Assembly (NCBI GenBank): GCA_965228625.1
Contig: OZ245829.1
Span: 1,054,001-1,118,000, forward strand
Reading direction: 5' to 3'
Length of the DNA: 64,000 nt
From: UBA2767 sp965228625
Lineage (GTDB): Bacteria; Pseudomonadota; Alphaproteobacteria; Rhizobiales; Methyloligellaceae
The translations under genes and the position numbers were made by a program. Shown one piece after another: positions 1 through 10,292 of the stretch. Each line of letters starts with the position of its first letter. The first letter of the stretch is position 1. Below the pieces are notes generated by a model. It worked only from the letters and a program-made list of their open reading frames with translations, did not search any database and was not told the DNA's origin.

Positions 1-2982
1 GACGACGCCCTTGTTCTTCAGATAGCCGGAATAGTCGGCGGCGATCTGAAGATCGCCGAGCAGAACGTCGAGAGTGGTGGCTTCGGAATTCTCCAGCGCG
101 CGCTTGATATAGGGATCACCGCCGTCGATGCGGAAATCCTTCAGTGTCCTGAAGACGCCTTCGCGAACCGCTTCCTCGACGTTGCCGAGATCGAAGGTCC
201 CGTCGGCCGTGCGCGCCTCAACGCGGAGCTGACCGTCGCTCGCCTTCCAGGCCATGTAGAAGCTGAGCGTGTCGCTGAGGTCGAGCGTACCACCGATGAG
301 CTCGACATACTCGTTGAGCACATCGACCGCGGTGTCGGCCATGGCGCGAAGGACATCCTTGTCGTCGCCCAGAATATCGGAATCGTGGGTTAGCGCGCCG
401 GGGACGAATAGGCCCGTCGCGGCGTCGAATTCGACGTTCTGCAGACCCCAGAATCCGATGGCTTTGAGCTGCTTGTTGAGCTTCGCCAGGGTCGTCACTC
501 TCGATGTTCGAAGAACCTTCGCGAGATACGGGTTGCCGCCTTCGAAGCGCATGGTCCTCAGCGACCGCAGAATCGCCTTTTCGACAAGGCCGTCTCCGGT
601 GCTGTTCGTATAGGTCTTCCCGTCGACCGACGCCTGAATCCGGAAGCTCTGCGTCTTGGCCGTCCAGGCCATGTAGAATTTCGGCGTCTTGACCCGTGTG
701 ACCGTACCGCCGACGACATCCGCATAGTTGTTGAGCACGTCGATGGCCGCATCGGCCATCGCTTTCAGATTGTTGATATCCTTAGTTGTTATGTCCTTTT
801 CGAACCTGTTGTCGCCGCGCTCGAAACGCTTCTGGCCGTAGTCGTATGTGACCTTCTGCCATCCCCAGAAACTGTCCGGCCCGTCGTCCCAGCCGAACAC
901 GTCGGAGACGAAATCGCCGATGAGAGTGCCGATAATGGTGCCGATGAAGGCGCCCACACCCGGGATCGGGATGGGCAGCATGCGTCCGATTGCACCACCG
1001 ATACTGCCACCTATCGCCCCGGCCTGCGTTTCAGGCTCGACGATCTCGTTGGCGAGATAACTGCCGAAGAAACTCCCAATGTTCCCCGCACTAAAGGTTC
1101 CAGGCACCTCGACGCCATTGACCGTCGTCCCGAACAGGCTACCGCCCAGGCCTTTCAGCAGGTCAGCCTCGCCCTTGACCACGTTCGTGAGGACGACATT
1201 GAGTGTCGAGCCGATGGTGCTGCTCGCCGCGTACTGGAAGAGGTCCGCGCCAACCCCGTCACCGATATTGAGGGCTTCACCCAGTTCCGCTGCCAGCAAA
1301 GAGGACACTACATTGACGCCAGCGTTTCTGAGGTTGACGAACAGCTCGTCGCCGAAGTTCGAGAAGGCCTGAGACAGCGCGCCGTTAATGCCCGCGGCGC
1401 CAAGCCGAATAGCCTCATCCACGTTTTCCAGAACGGTCGCAAGCGCGGACCCGGTTGCCACCTGCGCGAACAGATTGTCGCCGCCGAGCACGCGGCCCAG
1501 GCTGGCGCCAAAGACCCGGCCGATATCGCCGTCAACCAGCTCTTTTGGTTGCGGATTCGGTTCCGCCTCGGTCGCCGGTTTCTTTATTGTGACGCTGGTT
1601 TTCCACACGACGACTTCCGTGCCGTCGGCGTTCAGGGTGCCTTCGCGGGTTATGACAGCGGTTTCTTGGGTATCCTCGTTGCGGGTGACCTGGCCACTGG
1701 TGACTACAACGCCTTGGTCATTCGTCTGTTCGTAGCCAGAAGGCTCATTTTCAGCATCGAATGTGAAGAAGGTTGGGCCAAGCTCTGCTTCAAAATCACC
1801 GCCGCCAACGTCATCTGGCGCTGCGTGCTCGAGAGTCTTTGTTCCGTCACCGTGGTGTGTGAGCCGAAAGGCAAATTTGCCTTCGCTATCAAAGCTTGTG
1901 GCAATTGCAGAACCATCTTCGGAATTTGAGGAAAAAACAAATCTGTCAATGCCATTGTTATCGCTTACATAGAGGCTGTCTTCTGTCAGAGCAAAGTTCT
2001 CTGACGCGAGATTGCTCGGATCAAAGTCACTGACATTGGACAACCAGAGGTCTGCAGCGCTGCTGCCAAACAGTGCGTCTCCTGCCTCGGCAAAGCCACC
2101 AACATCAAAGCTTGACTGAGGAAGCTCCGCTCCACTCGCAGGCGGAAAAACGCTGTTGTTCAACCAATTCAAGATTTGCGTAAATGAAGACGGCTCAGGC
2201 AGATATACTTGTCCGTTACGGAATCCAACCTTGTCCCAACCCCAAACCGTAACTGGAGCACCATCAACAGCAGATATCGTAGTGCTCAATGGGTCTATTC
2301 GATAGTGAAACGCTGGATTTCCCGACTCGTCTCGAAACGTCCAATCGAATCCTGGTATTATAAACGGCGTATTGTCTCTATCACCTTGTGGTCCATACAA
2401 TTTTTGACTAAATCCATATTTTAATGTTGTTGAGGATCCTAACGCTGGCCTTCTACTATCCGCAACAAACAATTCATATACGCCACCTGTAATAGCGCCT
2501 TCCAATAATAATGTATTTGCTAAATAATTTGAATTTAAAACAGGAATTTGTGAGCCTTCTATATCTTGAAAAATAAGATCTTTATCTTCACTTAAAGCCA
2601 AAATATCGTGATTTTCGAATCTTCGGGCGAATATTTCTTGCTGTATCGATAACTCCCCACGCCCCGCAACTCCAGGTGGTATGTAAGGCCGCCCAAAGTC
2701 TCCAGGATCCGGGAGCTCAGCCTTACCTGATATCTCCAGTTCATCGAGCCAATCAGTAATTTCTTTGCCTCCGCCAGATTTGAGATGAAATACTTCATCA
2801 TATACCTCTGGCGTAACAACTATTTTTCGGCCAGTCGCAAATAATAGATGTGTATGTTGAGCTTTATAAAGCTTTCCAATCGCATCAGCATCAACATACA
2901 ACAATCCGCTTACATCTGGATCGACCGTAACACCCGGGAAATATGTTGTTTGAGGAACAACAGGAGGATCAGTGAAAATCAT
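1..2982 (-). CDS. giant RTX-like type I-secreted toxin, 5' part (N-terminal PIN-like domain); runs off the left edge
   Basis: An open frame of 994 codons continues beyond base 1, so the C-terminal secretion signal is not visible. Residues 1-180 read like a PIN nuclease: D31 in LLYVDADAIG, E63 in VTPEVYDEV, E110 in GRGELS and D133/D135 in ILALSEDKDLI occupy the usual acidic positions. A beta-rich linker follows. At about residues 640-695 there is a glycine-zipper hydrophobic segment (AGAIGGSIGGAIG, then GAFIGTIIGTLIGD) that could insert in membranes. Two 139-residue repeats follow, each starting MAD(A/T)A(I/V)DVLN (M codons at 759 and 342). The ending GGDPYIKRAL...YSGYLKN recalls large hemolysin-type Ca-binding proteins of Rhizobiales; that is from memory. 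HlyC, HlyD and RtxB homologues directly upstream fit an acylated, type I-exported toxin. The ATG lies 2 nt after the preceding gene. The first ~700 bp are much more AT-rich than the rest. The nuclease role is inferred. Confidence 0.75.
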   Translation of the reverse strand, partial: MIFTDPPVVPQTTYFPGVTVDPDVSGLLYVDADAIGKLYKAQHTHLLFATGRKIVVTPEVYDEVFHLKSGGGKEITDWLDELEISGKAELPDPGDFGRPYIPPGVAGRGELSIQQEIFARRFENHDILALSEDKDLIFQDIEGSQIPVLNSNYLANTLLLEGAITGGVYELFVADSRRPALGSSTTLKYGFSQKLYGPQGDRDNTPFIIPGFDWTFRDESGNPAFHYRIDPLSTTISAVDGAPVTVWGWDKVGFRNGQVYLPEPSSFTQILNWLNNSVFPPASGAELPQSSFDVGGFAEAGDALFGSSAADLWLSNVSDFDPSNLASENFALTEDSLYVSDNNGIDRFVFSSNSEDGSAIATSFDSEGKFAFRLTHHGDGTKTLEHAAPDDVGGGDFEAELGPTFFTFDAENEPSGYEQTNDQGVVVTSGQVTRNEDTQETAVITREGTLNADGTEVVVWKTSVTIKKPATEAEPNPQPKELVDGDIGRVFGASLGRVLGGDNLFAQVATGSALATVLENVDEAIRLGAAGINGALSQAFSNFGDELFVNLRNAGVNVVSSLLAAELGEALNIGDGVGADLFQYAASSTIGSTLNVVLTNVVKGEADLLKGLGGSLFGTTVNGVEVPGTFSAGNIGSFFGSYLANEIVEPETQAGAIGGSIGGAIGRMLPIPIPGVGAFIGTIIGTLIGDFVSDVFGWDDGPDSFWGWQKVTYDYGQKRFERGDNRFEKDITTKDINNLKAMADAAIDVLNNYADVVGGTVTRVKTPKFYMAWTAKTQSFRIQASVDGKTYTNSTGDGLVEKAILRSLRTMRFEGGNPYLAKVLRTSRVTTLAKLNKQLKAIGFWGLQNVEFDAATGLFVPGALTHDSDILGDDKDVLRAMADTAVDVLNEYVELIGGTLDLSDTLSFYMAWKASDGQLRVEARTADGTFDLGNVEEAVREGVFRTLKDFRIDGGDPYIKRALENSEATTLDVLLGDLQIAADYSGYLKNKGVV

Positions 2983-2984
2983 AT

Positions 2985-3605
2985 CTATCTTCTTTTTGCC
3001 GAATCATGCAAATCGCTTTTTATGGTTTTTTGTATTCTCTCAGATAAATCGTATATAAACTTTCGATCATTACACGGAAAAATCTTTTCGATCTCTTGTC
3101 TGCATAAATGCGAAACCATGACTGCATTATTGTGCAAATCATCTTCGTCTTGATATATTTTTTTTCTCGTATTTCTTTCATTCGTCGCAATTATATTCAT
3201 TATTTTAGAGTTCTTTCGTACATTTTTTATTATCTCACTGAAAAATGAATCATTAAATTCATACTTACTATATTTGTGTTCGCTTTTTATTCTCTTCACA
3301 GCCTCATAAAAAATAAGTCTCATTTGTGATCCGACGTCATCTATTCCTTTTTCAAAGTGAAAACGCTCTTTTGACATTGCCGAAGCCTTTTTTATCGCTT
3401 TTTCTTCAAAAATATTGCCGGAATATTCTCCATTTCTTATTTTCTCAACATTTGAGATCATTATCCAATTTCGAATTTCTTCATCATTTGCTATTTTGTC
3501 TATTAATTTCTCCTTGTCGGAATCAGATATATTGAAATCAACATGAGTCTTCTTTTCCTTTATAGGAAAAGATCGACCAGACGCAGGTTTGAATTCTTTC
3601 GCCAT
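2985..3605 (-). CDS. unknown AT-rich small protein directly upstream of the toxin (candidate immunity/antitoxin)
   Basis: This 206-residue protein is rich in Lys, Glu, Asn and Ile. It has no signal peptide or membrane segment and looks mostly helical (for example MSKERFHFEKGIDDVG and the C-terminal RIQKTIKSDL). I do not recognise a family. Its TAG stop is only 2 nt before the ATG of the toxin gene, so translation is probably coupled. The order small gene then PIN-like gene resembles vapBC-type modules. Its base composition matches the toxin's N-terminal part and differs from the acyltransferase upstream, suggesting the two arrived together. The start chosen is the ATG at 3605, with AAGAG about 11 nt upstream; a TTG at 3635 would add 10 residues. 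An immunity or antitoxin role is inference from position only; a toxin chaperone is possible. Confidence 0.7.
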   Translation of the reverse strand: MAKEFKPASGRSFPIKEKKTHVDFNISDSDKEKLIDKIANDEEIRNWIMISNVEKIRNGEYSGNIFEEKAIKKASAMSKERFHFEKGIDDVGSQMRLIFYEAVKRIKSEHKYSKYEFNDSFFSEIIKNVRKNSKIMNIIATNERNTRKKIYQDEDDLHNNAVMVSHLCRQEIEKIFPCNDRKFIYDLSERIQKTIKSDLHDSAKRR

Positions 3606-3670
3606 GGCATAGATAACTCTTATTTGATGATCCAAAATTCTTTATGCAGATTTTCCGGCGAATTTCTCAA

Positions 3671-4315
3671 TCAAACCTCCCTCACCGCTGGTTTCCCGTC
3701 GACCATGCCGAGATACTTGATAGTCCGGTCCGGGAAGACCTGTGACTTGAGGTCCTGAAGCATTTCCTCCTGCCCGCCATAGGGCGCGATGATGTCGGCC
3801 ACCCACAGCCGGTCGCCGCATTTCCAGTCCTGCGGGCGCATGCGCGAATTGCCTGACGCCAGGCGCGCCCCCACGTCCTCGTTAACGAGGGCCCAGAGCG
3901 CCACGCCGATGGGGCGGGATGTGGGTTTGCCGGTGGCCTTCTCGGCTTCGGTGTCGGTCGCGTAGAACACGCGGAACTGGTTGAGCATGATCGGCGCCAT
4001 GGCCATCCATTCCAGATCCGACAGGAAGAAGCTCTTGTGGCGCGTCGACTGGGTCATCAGCCACGTGATCTCGCCCAGCATCTCCGCGACCGTCTTCTTC
4101 TTGCCGCCCGGCGTGGGCTCGGTGAATACGGTCTGGCCGGCGCCCTGCGGTGCGCCTGCCGCACCGCCGCCGTTCTGTTTCGGCGCCGCCTTGCGCGCCG
4201 GTTTCTTCGCCGCGGCCTTGGCGGCGGGTTTCTTGGCAGCCGCCTTCGATCTCGCCGACGCGGCGGCGGTCTTTGCCTTGGTGGTTTTCTTCGTGGAGCT
4301 CCTGCGCGGGGCCAT
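3671..4315 (-). CDS. toxin-activating lysine acyltransferase, HlyC family, with histone-like N-terminal tail
   Basis: HlyC-type enzymes transfer a fatty acyl group from acyl-ACP to internal lysines of an RTX protoxin in the cytoplasm before export. The catalytic part spans about residues 78-200: MLGEITWLMTQSTRHKSFF carries the catalytic His (H93), the Ala-Pro and NQFR motifs follow, and WKCGDRLWVADIIAPYGG carries the conserved Asp (D174). Length of the core matches HlyC (about 170 aa). The first ~50 residues are an unusual Lys/Ala-rich tail (KKPAAKAAAKKPARKAAPK) resembling histone H1 or phasin tails. The ATG at 4315 follows AAGGACGAG. The neighbouring exporter, adaptor and large toxin support the call. 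Confidence 0.88.
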   Translation of the reverse strand: MAPRRSSTKKTTKAKTAAASARSKAAAKKPAAKAAAKKPARKAAPKQNGGGAAGAPQGAGQTVFTEPTPGGKKKTVAEMLGEITWLMTQSTRHKSFFLSDLEWMAMAPIMLNQFRVFYATDTEAEKATGKPTSRPIGVALWALVNEDVGARLASGNSRMRPQDWKCGDRLWVADIIAPYGGQEEMLQDLKSQVFPDRTIKYLGMVDGKPAVREV

Positions 4316-4831
4316 GGGTGTCTCGTCCTTGTTGCTCGTTGCCTGTTTCGCGCCCGCGCGCTTGCGCGCCGGCGCGGTCTTGCCCACGCTAGCACGCGCG
4401 CCACGGCCCGGCCCAACCGGTTCGAGCCGGGACAGCCTGTCTGCTACATTTTCTGCGAGACCGGCGACGAGACCGCCGCCGACAGAGAACCCCTCGCGGC
4501 TCCGCCCTCCTGGCATTCCGCACGTACCCCACTTGACGCCGCCGGACCTTTACCGGTCCGGAAACTACACTTCCCTCTGGTTGCTCTTTTTACTTGAGCA
4601 CCACCAATATTAGAGACGTTAGTTTTGTCTCTAGCCAGAGTCTATAGAAAAAACATTACAAATTTTCGCAGTATTCACCCCACACATACTCAACTTCAGA
4701 TTGGTTAATCTGTGTCTCCAGCGGCTCCAACAGCCCCTTGAAGGGCTTCGCGTTTTTGCCGTTCCGAGTCTGCGAAACTCCCTGTTTTCGCACCAACAAG
4801 ATTCAACCACTGGTTGTTTCTGGTGCGACAA
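4316..4831. other. intergenic region upstream of the acyltransferase-toxin genes
   Basis: There is no convincing gene in these 516 bp. The part 4560-4720 is AT-rich compared with its flanks and lies where a promoter for the hlyC-like/toxin transcript would be expected. A short hairpin (GGACC/GGTCC) lies near 4544-4560. No clear promoter consensus was identified. Confidence 0.4.
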
Positions 4832-6292
4832 TTAGCGTTCCCTCAGGGACTCGTCCTTCATGCGCAGCAACGGGCTCAGAACGAATTCGATGATACGCCG
4901 GTCGCCCGTCTTCACCTCCGCCGAGACGGCCATGCCGGGCGAGAGGTGCACGTCCTCCCCGTCGACGCGGATCGTTTCCCGCGCGAGCGAAATCCGCACC
5001 GGGAAAAGAAGCTGCGCGCTGCTCGCCGGCACCTGTGCGGCCGAGCCACCCGCCTGCCCGGCTTGCTGCTGCGGGTTGATGGCGTCGTTGGACACCGCCA
5101 TGACATCCCCCGGAATGATGCCGTATTTGGTGAACGGGAACGTCTCGATCTTGACGCGTGCATTCTGGCCTTCCTGCACGAAGCCCTTGTCCTTGTTCTG
5201 CAGCATGGCCTCGACCTCGAGCTTGGTCCCCTTCGGCACGATGACCATCACCTGCTGTCCCGTGGTCACCACATCGCCGATGGTGTGCACGGCGAGTTGC
5301 TGCACCGTGCCGTCGACCGGCGCGTAAAGCGTGCTCTGCACCTCGCGCACGCGCGCCTTGCGCAGCTCCTGGCGCAGGGACGACAACCGCTTTTCGTTCT
5401 CCGCCAACTCCTTGATCAGGTCGTGCAGGATCGCTTCGCGGCGCTCGATCGCCTGCTGACGCAGCGTCACGAGCGCCGCCTTGATCTCGTCAAGCCGCCC
5501 CTTGTCGGTCGCCAGGTCCGCGCGCTGCTCATACAGGAGCTCGGCGCGCTCCAGATAGGTCGCCCGCGAGCCCGACCCGCGCTTGACCAGCTTCTCCAGC
5601 ATCTCCAGCCGCTCGGTCATGACCGCGACGAGCTGCTCGCGCTCCTTGACGGTGCCGCGCGTGCGCTCCAGTTCCATGGCCCGCTGATAGGCCTCGCGGC
5701 CGAGACGCTCCTGCTCCGCGTAGTAGGAGCTCAATGTCTGCGCCAGCACCTGCTGCTGCAGCTTGCGCACGGCCTCCGGCACGTTTCCGGGCAGGCTGAT
5801 GGCGATGGCATTGGCGGGTGTCTTCTTCTTGATGGCCAGCATCGCAGAACCGAGGCGGGCTGAAACGGCTTCGACGATGGTTTTCTCCTCGTCCAGCCGC
5901 ACGCGTTCGGCGTGGTGCTCGGTCGGGTCGAGCTCGATCAGCAGGTCGCCCTGTTTGACGATTTCGCCCTGGCGCACGTGGATCGCCTGAACGCGCCCGG
6001 TGATCAGCGGCTCGATGACCTTGATGTGCCCGGACGGGATGATCTTGCCCTGCAGCGTGGCATAGATGTCGATGCGCCCGATGATCGACCAGCCGATGGC
6101 GAGCGTGAGCAATGTCAGCAACGCAAAGGCGAGCAGGCGTCCGCCGGGCGACGGCGGCGTCTCCATGATCTCGATGGCCGCGGCCTGGAACTCGCGTTCA
6201 TTACGCGTGAGCTTCGGCTTCTTGCCCTGCGCCTTTTGTTCCGCAAGCGCGGCACGCGCCACCGACCAGTAGTTTCTCACTTTCTCGAACAT
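4832..6292 (-). CDS. HlyD-family periplasmic adaptor of a type I secretion system
   Basis: The protein has 486 residues. It spans the inner membrane once (LLAFALLTLLTLAIGWSII, about residues 53-71) and would link the ABC exporter to a TolC-like outer-membrane channel. After the membrane anchor comes the first lipoyl half (PSGHIKVIEPLITGRVQAIH, then GEIVKQGDLL), a long coiled-coil hairpin (about residues 125-320), the second half (TLYAPVDGTVQQL) and a beta-barrel. Length and order are typical of HlyD. It starts 15 nt after the exporter's stop, so the two form an operon. ATG at 6292 was chosen; a GTG lies immediately before it. No TolC-like gene is present in the window. Confidence 0.92.
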   Translation of the reverse strand: MFEKVRNYWSVARAALAEQKAQGKKPKLTRNEREFQAAAIEIMETPPSPGGRLLAFALLTLLTLAIGWSIIGRIDIYATLQGKIIPSGHIKVIEPLITGRVQAIHVRQGEIVKQGDLLIELDPTEHHAERVRLDEEKTIVEAVSARLGSAMLAIKKKTPANAIAISLPGNVPEAVRKLQQQVLAQTLSSYYAEQERLGREAYQRAMELERTRGTVKEREQLVAVMTERLEMLEKLVKRGSGSRATYLERAELLYEQRADLATDKGRLDEIKAALVTLRQQAIERREAILHDLIKELAENEKRLSSLRQELRKARVREVQSTLYAPVDGTVQQLAVHTIGDVVTTGQQVMVIVPKGTKLEVEAMLQNKDKGFVQEGQNARVKIETFPFTKYGIIPGDVMAVSNDAINPQQQAGQAGGSAAQVPASSAQLLFPVRISLARETIRVDGEDVHLSPGMAVSAEVKTGDRRIIEFVLSPLLRMKDESLRER

Positions 6293-6307
6293 CACTTCTG
6301 ATTCCCG

Positions 6308-8482
<2,175 letters not shown>

Positions 8483-8720
8483 TCTGACCCTAAGCTACTG
8501 ATCTACGCCACGCCGCAAGAAATATATTTGTTTTTATTGCCGCGCCCCCATTAAACACAGAAGGCCCGCGCAGAAAAGTTACATCGTAGGGGATGTGGCA
8601 AATAGTGCAGGGACGCGGTTGGAAATTCACTGTGTGCCGATCAGTCTACCCTGACTGCATGACGAAGTGCGTCTGCTCTGTGGTTGTGTTCAATTAGCCG
8701 GTGGTCCAGAGGACAGCCCG

Positions 8721-8770
8721 ATGCGTTCACATCGCAGGGGTCACTGGTTCAAGTCCAGTACCGCCCACCA
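8721..8770 (+). tRNA. 3' portion of tRNA-Val(CAC), 5' half missing; attachment-site-like remnant
   Basis: The sequence has an anticodon arm (ATGCG/CGCAG, 4 of 5 pairs) with loop TTCACAT, giving U33, anticodon CAC and A37. It continues with a 5-nt variable loop, a perfect T arm (ACTGG-TTCAAGT-CCAGT), the 3' acceptor strand ACCGCCC, discriminator A and an encoded CCA. Upstream, the expected GGGCGGT acceptor strand and a D arm are absent: 8696-8702 pairs only 5 of 7, and the only D-stem candidate would have a 3-nt loop. It is therefore not a normal tRNA. A 3' tRNA fragment of this kind is typical of one end of an island integrated in a tRNA gene. Confidence 0.6.
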
Positions 8771-8928
8771 TTCAGGTTTTGGAAATCCCACATAGCTACG
8801 TTTTTCGTGCATGCGCCGCCGGATAACGCGCGGGACACGCCGGGATGGGGCGCCCGTGGCAATGCAACCGGGTTCAGTTTATGCTCTGGCGCACACGCTG
8901 GTCGGGATGACGTGGGCAGCTACAGTAC

Positions 8929-10134
8929 ATGCGTAAGACTGCATTCCTGAAGGACTGGGGCCGGTCCCTTTTCGCCCTGCTTGCGGTGCTGCTGCTCACC
9001 AGTTGCGCCACGTCAGGCGCCCGTCTGGCTGTCCCCGCGAGCCTCGTCAACCAGGCAGACGTCACCGGCTTCTCTCACGTCAGGTTCTGGGGCGACCAGA
9101 AGCCGGTCAACATCAACGACATTGCGAAAAAGAAGTTCGCGCAGACAAAGGCAACCCGGCCGCACCTCGCCAGGCCCGGATCGCGCCCTGCAGTCAACTA
9201 TCTCGCGATCTCGGGCGGCGGCGCCGACGGTGCGTTCGGCGCCGGGCTTCTCGTCGGCTGGAGCGCCAGCGGCAAGCGGCCGGAGTTTGAAATCGTCACA
9301 GGCGTCAGCACCGGCGCGTTGATCGCACCGTTCGCCTTTCTCGGAAAGAGCTACGATCCGACCCTGAAAAAAATCTACACCACCTACACAACCAGGGATT
9401 TCCTGAGAAAGCAGCCGATCAAGGGATTGCTGGGCGGCGCCTCGCTGGCAAGCGACGTCCCCTTTCAACGGCTCATTGCGCGGTATGTCGATGAGGACCT
9501 CATGGCCGCAATCGCGCGGGAGCACAACAAAGGCCGGCGTCTCCTGATCGGGACCACCAATCTTGATGCGCAACGTCCCGTCATCTGGGATGTGGGCAAG
9601 ATCGCGGCCAGCGGCAATCCGCAATCCCTGCAGCTCATGCGCAAGATCTTCCTGGCCTCCGCGTCGATCCCGGCGATGTTCCCGCCGGTCTTCATCAACG
9701 TCACCGCCGACGGAACGCTCTATCAGGAAATGCACGTGGATGGCGGAACGACAACCCAGGTCTTCCTGATTCCGAGCCAGTTGATGCTGGCGTCGATCGA
9801 CCGGCGGCTTGGGATCAAGCCGCGCAGGCGCGTCTATATCATCCGGAACGGCCGGGTCAGCCCGGAAACCAAGCCGGTGCGGGATCGCACGCTTTCCATC
9901 GCGTCGCGCTCGATCTCGACGCTGATCAAGTATCAGGGGATCGGCGATCTCTATCAGCTCAACACCTTCGCGCGCCGCAACGGCATCCAGTATCGGCTGG
10001 CCTATATCCCGAAGGACTTCGAGGACACGAGCGAAGAGGTTTTCGACAAGGAATACATGACCCGGCTGTTCGATCTGGCGTACCAGAAAGGACGGCAGGG
10101 ATATCGCTGGAAGACCGAACCGCCAGGCTTCTGA
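8929..10134 (+). CDS. patatin-like phospholipase, lipoprotein
   Basis: The 401-residue protein has an N-terminal lipoprotein signal with lipobox LTSC (C26), so it should be membrane-anchored. The patatin fold is shown by the oxyanion motif ISGGGADGAFGAG (about 94-106), the nucleophile elbow GVSTG with S127, and HVDGGTT carrying the catalytic Asp of the Ser-Asp dyad. Enzymes of this family hydrolyse acyl esters of phospholipids. Length is normal for bacterial patatins. It stands alone, divergent from the type I exporter and immediately right of the tRNA fragment. The physiological substrate cannot be read from the sequence. Confidence 0.88.
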   Translation: MRKTAFLKDWGRSLFALLAVLLLTSCATSGARLAVPASLVNQADVTGFSHVRFWGDQKPVNINDIAKKKFAQTKATRPHLARPGSRPAVNYLAISGGGADGAFGAGLLVGWSASGKRPEFEIVTGVSTGALIAPFAFLGKSYDPTLKKIYTTYTTRDFLRKQPIKGLLGGASLASDVPFQRLIARYVDEDLMAAIAREHNKGRRLLIGTTNLDAQRPVIWDVGKIAASGNPQSLQLMRKIFLASASIPAMFPPVFINVTADGTLYQEMHVDGGTTTQVFLIPSQLMLASIDRRLGIKPRRRVYIIRNGRVSPETKPVRDRTLSIASRSISTLIKYQGIGDLYQLNTFARRNGIQYRLAYIPKDFEDTSEEVFDKEYMTRLFDLAYQKGRQGYRWKTEPPGF

Positions 10135-10160
10135 CGGTCATTGCTCCGGGCTGGAACCCC

Positions 10161-10277
10161 TCACATCACGGACAAGCCGAGATCCATGATCCCGGTCACA
10201 AGAAAAAGCGTGAAGATCAGCAAACAGACCAAGGCGATGCCCAGCACTATCGCAATCGGTTTCCACGGAGTCTTCAC
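10161..10277 (-). CDS. possible 38-residue single-pass membrane peptide
   Basis: A short frame starting at GTG (10277) encodes VKTPWKPIAIVLGIALV and continues as a strongly hydrophobic segment (IVLGIALVCLLIFTLFLVTG), ending LGLSVM. It begins 15 nt after the stop of the CoA-transferase gene on the same strand, so it could be cotranscribed. There is no convincing ribosome binding site. It resembles the tiny one-helix proteins often missed by gene callers, but chance cannot be excluded. Confidence 0.35.
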   Translation of the reverse strand: MKTPWKPIAIVLGIALVCLLIFTLFLVTGIMDLGLSVM

Positions 10278-10292
10278 CGGCAGCGTCCCGAC

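Noticed and set aside
8696..8770. A complete tRNA, including a selenocysteine reading with anticodon TCA
   Set aside because: Only the CAC register gives a 7-nt loop with U33 and four stem pairs; the 5' acceptor strand and D arm do not fold, and the length does not suit tRNA-Sec.
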